Shown here piece after piece: positions 5,418 through 8,311 of a DNA stretch of 8,311 bases (the stretch's first letter is position 1; each line of letters opens with the position of its first letter). The notes beneath the pieces are model-generated. The model did not search any database. It was not told the DNA's origin and was given only the letters and a program-made list of their open reading frames with translations. The translations under genes and the position numbers were made by a program. Source of the DNA: an uncultured Actinomyces sp. (GTDB lineage Bacteria; Actinomycetota; Actinomycetes; Actinomycetales; Actinomycetaceae); assembly GCA_900556405.1 (NCBI GenBank), contig USPB01000084.1, positions 1 through 8,311 of the forward strand. Direction: 5' to 3'.

Positions 5418-5498
5418 ATGTCAACACTACGGGGAATGGACGTGTCTGGGAAGCGAAATCGCACCCCGGTGACACGCTTCTCAGGGTAGGCTCACAGT
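5418..5498. promoter_or_regulatory. Divergent clpS/pncB promoter region with two leaderless-type -10 elements
   Basis: Towards clpS, TAGTGT (complement of 5424-5429) ends 6 nt before the ATG. Towards pncB, TAGGCT (5487-5492) ends 6 nt before the ATG at 5499. Both fit TANNNT at the spacing that puts transcription start on the A of ATG, and neither gene has a Shine-Dalgarno at a usable distance. No good -35 is visible for either. CGTGTC (5441-5446) and GACACG (5471-5476) form an inverted repeat with 24 bp between arms, and GAAGCG (5450-5455) with CGCTTC (5475-5480) a second one overlapping it. These could be a regulator site for NAD salvage, but no known motif is recognised. Confidence 0.5.
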
Positions 5499-6842
5499 AT
5501 GCCTGCATCGACATCTACTTCATTGCTGACTGATATGTACGAGCTCACGATGCTCGACGCCGCCCTCAAGGATGGCACCGCGCATCGTCGCTGCACGTTT
5601 GAGCTGTTTGGGCGCCGCCTGCCCGCCACGCGTCGCTTCGGCGTCGTGGCCGGTACCGGTCGCATTCTCGAGGCCCTGGAACGCTTCGAGTTCGACGCCG
5701 AGCAGATCGATTGGCTGCGCGACCAGGGGATCATCTCCGAGGAGGCCGCCCAGTTCCTGTCCTCGTGGCGTTTCACGGGCGACATCTGGGGCTACGCCGA
5801 GGGCGAGTGCTACTTCTCTGGTTCTCCTCTGCTCACCGTTGAGGGCACCTTCGCGGACTGCACGCTCCTGGAGACGCTGCTCCTGTCGATCCTCAACCAC
5901 GACTGCGCGGTAGCCTCGGCTGCCTCGCGTATGACGATCGCTGCCCACGGCCGCCCCTGCATGGACATGGGTGCGCGCCGCGCCCACGAGCGCGCCGCCG
6001 TTTCCGCCGCGCGCGCCGCCATCATCGGCGGCTTCCAGGGCACGTCCGACCTCGAGGCCGCGAAGCGCTACGGGATCCGCTGCATCGGCACGGCCGCCCA
6101 CGCTTTCACGCTCCTGCACGACACCGAGCGCGATGCCTTCGATTCCCAGGTCGCCAAGCTGGGCCCGAGCACGACGTTGCTCGTGGACACCTACGACATC
6201 ACGCAGGGCGTCATTAACGCCGTCGAGGCCGCGCGCGCTGCGGGCGGCGAGCTGGGCGCGGTGCGTCTGGACTCGGGCGACCTGGTTGCTCAGGCCTTCA
6301 AGGTGCGCGGTCAGCTCGACGCGATGGGCGCGACGACCACGAAGATCACCGTGACCTCCGATCTGGACGAGTACGCGATCGCCGCCCTGGGCGCTGCCCC
6401 CGTGGACTCCTACGGCGTGGGCACCAAGCTGGTGACGGGCTCGGGCGTCCCGACGGCCGCCCTGGTCTACAAGGTCGTCCAGCGCGAGGATTCCAACGGC
6501 GAGACCGTGCTCGTTGCCAAGAAGGCCGAGTCGAAGTCTACGGTCGGCGGGCGCAAGGTCGCCGGCCGCGTCCTGGGCGAGGACGGCTACGCGACCGAGG
6601 AGCTCCTGCTCGTCGGCACCTCCTTCGAAGAAGGCCAGGCGCTCCTCGCCGAGCGCGGCGCGCGCCCGCTTCAGGTCCAGCTGGTTCGCGGCGGCCAGAT
6701 CGACGCCGCTGCATGGGGTTCCGAGGCGCTGTCCCGCGCCCAGGAGCACCACCTGCGCGCCCGCAACGAGCTGCCCTACCAGGCGTGGCGTCTCTCCGAG
6801 GGCGAGGCTGCGATCCCCACGCGCTACGAAAAGGTCGACTGA
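5499..6842 (+). CDS. pncB: Nicotinate phosphoribosyltransferase
   Basis: The enzyme joins nicotinate and PRPP to nicotinate mononucleotide, with ATP hydrolysis in the family, the entry step of the Preiss-Handler NAD salvage route in the cytoplasm. It has 447 residues, a full length. SLLTDMYELTMLDAAL (8-23) is the classic N-terminal block. FGRRLPATRRFGVVAG follows at 37-52. GGFQGTSDLEAAKRYGI is at 177-193, the histidine H201 in GTAAHAFTLLH is the one phosphorylated in the family, LLVDTYD is at 227-233, RLDSGDL is at 256-262 (PRPP/substrate binding) and SYGVGTKL is at 304-311. The ATG at 5499 is required to include the conserved LTDMYELTM block; Met13 would be too late. There is no ribosome site and a TAGGCT -10 lies 6 nt upstream, pointing to a leaderless mRNA. 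It is divergent from clpS and followed by an 18-bp-stem terminator. Confidence 0.95.
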   Translation: MPASTSTSLLTDMYELTMLDAALKDGTAHRRCTFELFGRRLPATRRFGVVAGTGRILEALERFEFDAEQIDWLRDQGIISEEAAQFLSSWRFTGDIWGYAEGECYFSGSPLLTVEGTFADCTLLETLLLSILNHDCAVASAASRMTIAAHGRPCMDMGARRAHERAAVSAARAAIIGGFQGTSDLEAAKRYGIRCIGTAAHAFTLLHDTERDAFDSQVAKLGPSTTLLVDTYDITQGVINAVEAARAAGGELGAVRLDSGDLVAQAFKVRGQLDAMGATTTKITVTSDLDEYAIAALGAAPVDSYGVGTKLVTGSGVPTAALVYKVVQREDSNGETVLVAKKAESKSTVGGRKVAGRVLGEDGYATEELLLVGTSFEEGQALLAERGARPLQVQLVRGGQIDAAAWGSEALSRAQEHHLRARNELPYQAWRLSEGEAAIPTRYEKVD

Positions 6843-6860
6843 CCGCTTCACGCACTGAAG

Positions 6861-6907
6861 GAGGCCCCGGCCTCGTCCTTCGCGCAGAGGGACGAGGCCG
6901 GGGCCTC
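6861..6907. terminator. 18-bp-stem hairpin terminator between pncB and the convergent helicase
   Basis: The arm at 6861-6878 (GAGGCCCCGGCCTCGTCC) pairs perfectly over all 18 positions with 6890-6907, around an 11-nt loop. It starts 18 bp after the pncB stop. It lies 40 bp beyond the helicase stop on the other strand, so it can end both transcripts. There is no T-run. The inner GAGGCCCCGGCCTC is itself self-complementary, so alternative small hairpins are possible. The rest of 6843-6947 shows nothing else. Confidence 0.85.
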
Positions 6908-6947
6908 GTGATACGTCAGTGTGCGCCCAGTGCGACGCGGCCGCGCG

Positions 6948-8311
6948 TCAGTGGCGGCCGACGAACCACTCGCGCAGCAGGGCGATGCGCGCCTCAATCT
7001 GCTCGGTCGTGGCCTGGGCGACCTCGGGGCCGCCGCAGCGCGAGCGCAGGCGCGAGTGGATGGTCGCGTGGGTTTCGCCGGAGCGGCGCGACCACGTGGA
7101 GACCAGGTGCTGGAGTTCCTTGCGCTTGGCGGCACGCAGCTTGTGAGCCGGGATGCCGGCGTTCTCCTCGCGCATTTTCTGGGCGGCGCGGTTCTTCTTC
7201 TGGGCGGCAACCTGGTCGGCCTGGCGGGCGCGCAGCAGGGTCGTCACCTGGTCGGCGTCCAGCAGACCGGGAATGCCCAGGTACTCCTGCTCTTCCTCGG
7301 ATCCGACCTCGGCACCGGCGCCCCATGCGGCGCCGTCGAAGAGGACGCCATCGAACTCGGCATCCGCGCCCAAGACCTCGAACTGGGAGAGCAGGTCAGA
7401 GGACGCCTTTTCCTCGCGGTTCGCAGCCGCGACGAGGGCATCCTCGGGGTTCCACATGTCGTCTTCGCTGGCTTCCTCGCGCTTGGGGCGATCCAGCGCG
7501 TGGTCGCGCTCGATCTCCATGCCGCCGGCGAGGGTCAGTAGGGGCACGACGGAGGGGATGAAGACAGTGGCGGTCTCACCGCGGCGGCGCGCTCGCACGT
7601 AGCGGCCGATCGCCTGGGCGAAAAACAGGGGCGTGGACGCATTCGTCGCGTAGACGCCCACGGCCAGGCGCGGAACGTCGACGCCCTCAGACACCATGCG
7701 CACGGCGACCATCCATTTGTCGGTGGAGTCCGCGAACTCGGAAATACGGTCGGAAGCATCCGCATCGTCGGAGAGGACGATCGTGGGGGCCTTGCCGGTG
7801 ATGAGGCGCAGGTGGCGGGCGTAGGCACGCGCGTGCTCCTGGTTCGAGGCGATGACGAGGCCGCCCGCGTCGGGCACGGCGCGGCGCACCTCCTCGAGGC
7901 GCAGGTCGGCGGCGCGCAGGACGGCGGGGATCCACTCACCCTTGGGGTCCAGCGCGGTACGCCAGGCCTGCTTCATCATGTCCTTGGTGAGGGGCTCTCC
8001 CAGGCGCGCACTCACCTCGTCACCCGCGTTGGTGCGCCAGGCCATCTGTCCGGAGTAGGACATGAACAGGACGGGGCGCACGACGCCGTCCTTGAGGGCG
8101 TCGCCGTAGCCGTAGGTGTAGTCCGCGCGCGAACGTCGGATACCCTCCTCGTCTTCCTCGTAGGTGACGAAGGGGATCGGCGAGGTGTCGGATCGGAAGG
8201 GCGTGCCCGTCAGGGCCAGGCGGCGCGTCGCGTCCGCGAAGGCCTCGCGCACGCCGTCGCCCCACGACAGGGAGTCGCCGGCGTGGTGGATCTCGTCGAG
8301 GATGACGAGGG
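6948..8311 (-). CDS. DEAD/DEAH-type SF2 helicase, C-terminal 453 residues (N-terminus beyond the window)
   Basis: The frame is open to the right edge of the window, so Walker A and the N-terminus are missing here. The first full codon is at 8307-8309. Visible motifs are motif II DEIHHAGD (residues 5-12), motif III-like LTGTPFRSD (33-41), a long insert with YGYGDALKDGVVRPVLF, motif IV-like GLVIASNQEHARAYARHL, motif V MVSEGVDVPRLAVGVYATN (205-223) and motif VI QAIGRYVRARRRG (232-244). This is an ATP-dependent nucleic-acid helicase or translocase of the RecG/XPB/type III restriction-like group. Whether it acts on DNA or RNA is not shown. After about residue 262 comes an acidic stretch, then a long charged helix rich in Lys/Arg/Gln (about 352-400), then ETHATIHSRLRSRCGG and a final helix, an accessory domain I do not recognise. 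The stop is TGA at 6948-6950. Within the window it has no partner gene that would suggest a restriction or defence operon. Confidence 0.88.
   Translation of the reverse strand, partial: LVILDEIHHAGDSLSWGDGVREAFADATRRLALTGTPFRSDTSPIPFVTYEEDEEGIRRSRADYTYGYGDALKDGVVRPVLFMSYSGQMAWRTNAGDEVSARLGEPLTKDMMKQAWRTALDPKGEWIPAVLRAADLRLEEVRRAVPDAGGLVIASNQEHARAYARHLRLITGKAPTIVLSDDADASDRISEFADSTDKWMVAVRMVSEGVDVPRLAVGVYATNASTPLFFAQAIGRYVRARRRGETATVFIPSVVPLLTLAGGMEIERDHALDRPKREEASEDDMWNPEDALVAAANREEKASSDLLSQFEVLGADAEFDGVLFDGAAWGAGAEVGSEEEQEYLGIPGLLDADQVTTLLRARQADQVAAQKKNRAAQKMREENAGIPAHKLRAAKRKELQHLVSTWSRRSGETHATIHSRLRSRCGGPEVAQATTEQIEARIALLREWFVGRH

Noticed and set aside
4797..5489. Open frame of 230 codons on the plus strand opposite DUF2017 and clpS
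   Set aside because: It overlaps two conserved minus-strand genes and their promoter, and its own sequence has no coherent domain.
5520..6851. Open frame of over 440 codons on the minus strand across pncB
   Set aside because: It is the antisense shadow of pncB, whose plus-strand product has all family motifs. The shadow has low-complexity Ala/Gly/Arg/His-rich composition and no motif.
6948..8311. Helicase as part of a restriction or phage-defence operon
   Set aside because: No methyltransferase, nuclease or specificity gene lies next to it within the window; its neighbour is the convergent pncB. The right-hand side cannot be seen.
1..8311. Mobile elements, CRISPR, tRNA or rRNA genes
   Set aside because: No regularly spaced repeats, transposase motifs, terminal inverted repeats or tRNA-like cloverleaf sequences were seen on either strand.

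Overview
The window is high-GC DNA with densely packed genes, 4-bp GTGA overlaps between coupled genes, GTG starts and GC-rich hairpins at gene ends. Together with the gene content (DUF2017 next to clpS, and a murI plus metallo-beta-lactamase pair) this points to an actinomycete. My guess is an Actinomyces/Schaalia-type organism, but the genus is an inference from overall flavour and was not tested.

Layout: (1) 1-1045, plus strand: the 3' part of RNase PH (rph) translationally coupled to rdgB, the NTP pyrophosphatase. (2) 1046-2860, an accessory-looking island: a shared terminator; a 40-codon minus-strand ORF at 1121-1243 with a good ribosome binding site; an AT-rich non-coding stretch with two inverted repeats; a small CBU_0592-like membrane protein (minus); and a divergent LysR-type regulator (plus). 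(3) 2909-5417, minus strand: a tight operon clpS, DUF2017, murI, metallo-beta-lactamase-fold hydrolase. (4) 5499-6842, plus strand: pncB, divergent from clpS. (5) 6948-8311, minus strand: a DEAD/DEAH-type SF2 helicase whose N-terminal part lies beyond the window.

Most genes are housekeeping: RNA 3'-end maturation, nucleotide-pool sanitation, peptidoglycan precursor supply (D-glutamate), N-degron proteolysis and NAD salvage. In mycobacteria the same families lie together in the order pncB (divergent), clpS, DUF2017, several other genes, murI, MBL hydrolase, rph, rdgB, all but pncB on one strand. Here the rph-rdgB pair is on the opposite strand to murI-MBL, and the LysR/membrane protein/40-codon ORF island fills the break. 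That island is where anything undescribed is most likely to sit. I do not see a clear new defence, toxin or mobile system, CRISPR, tRNA or insertion sequence.
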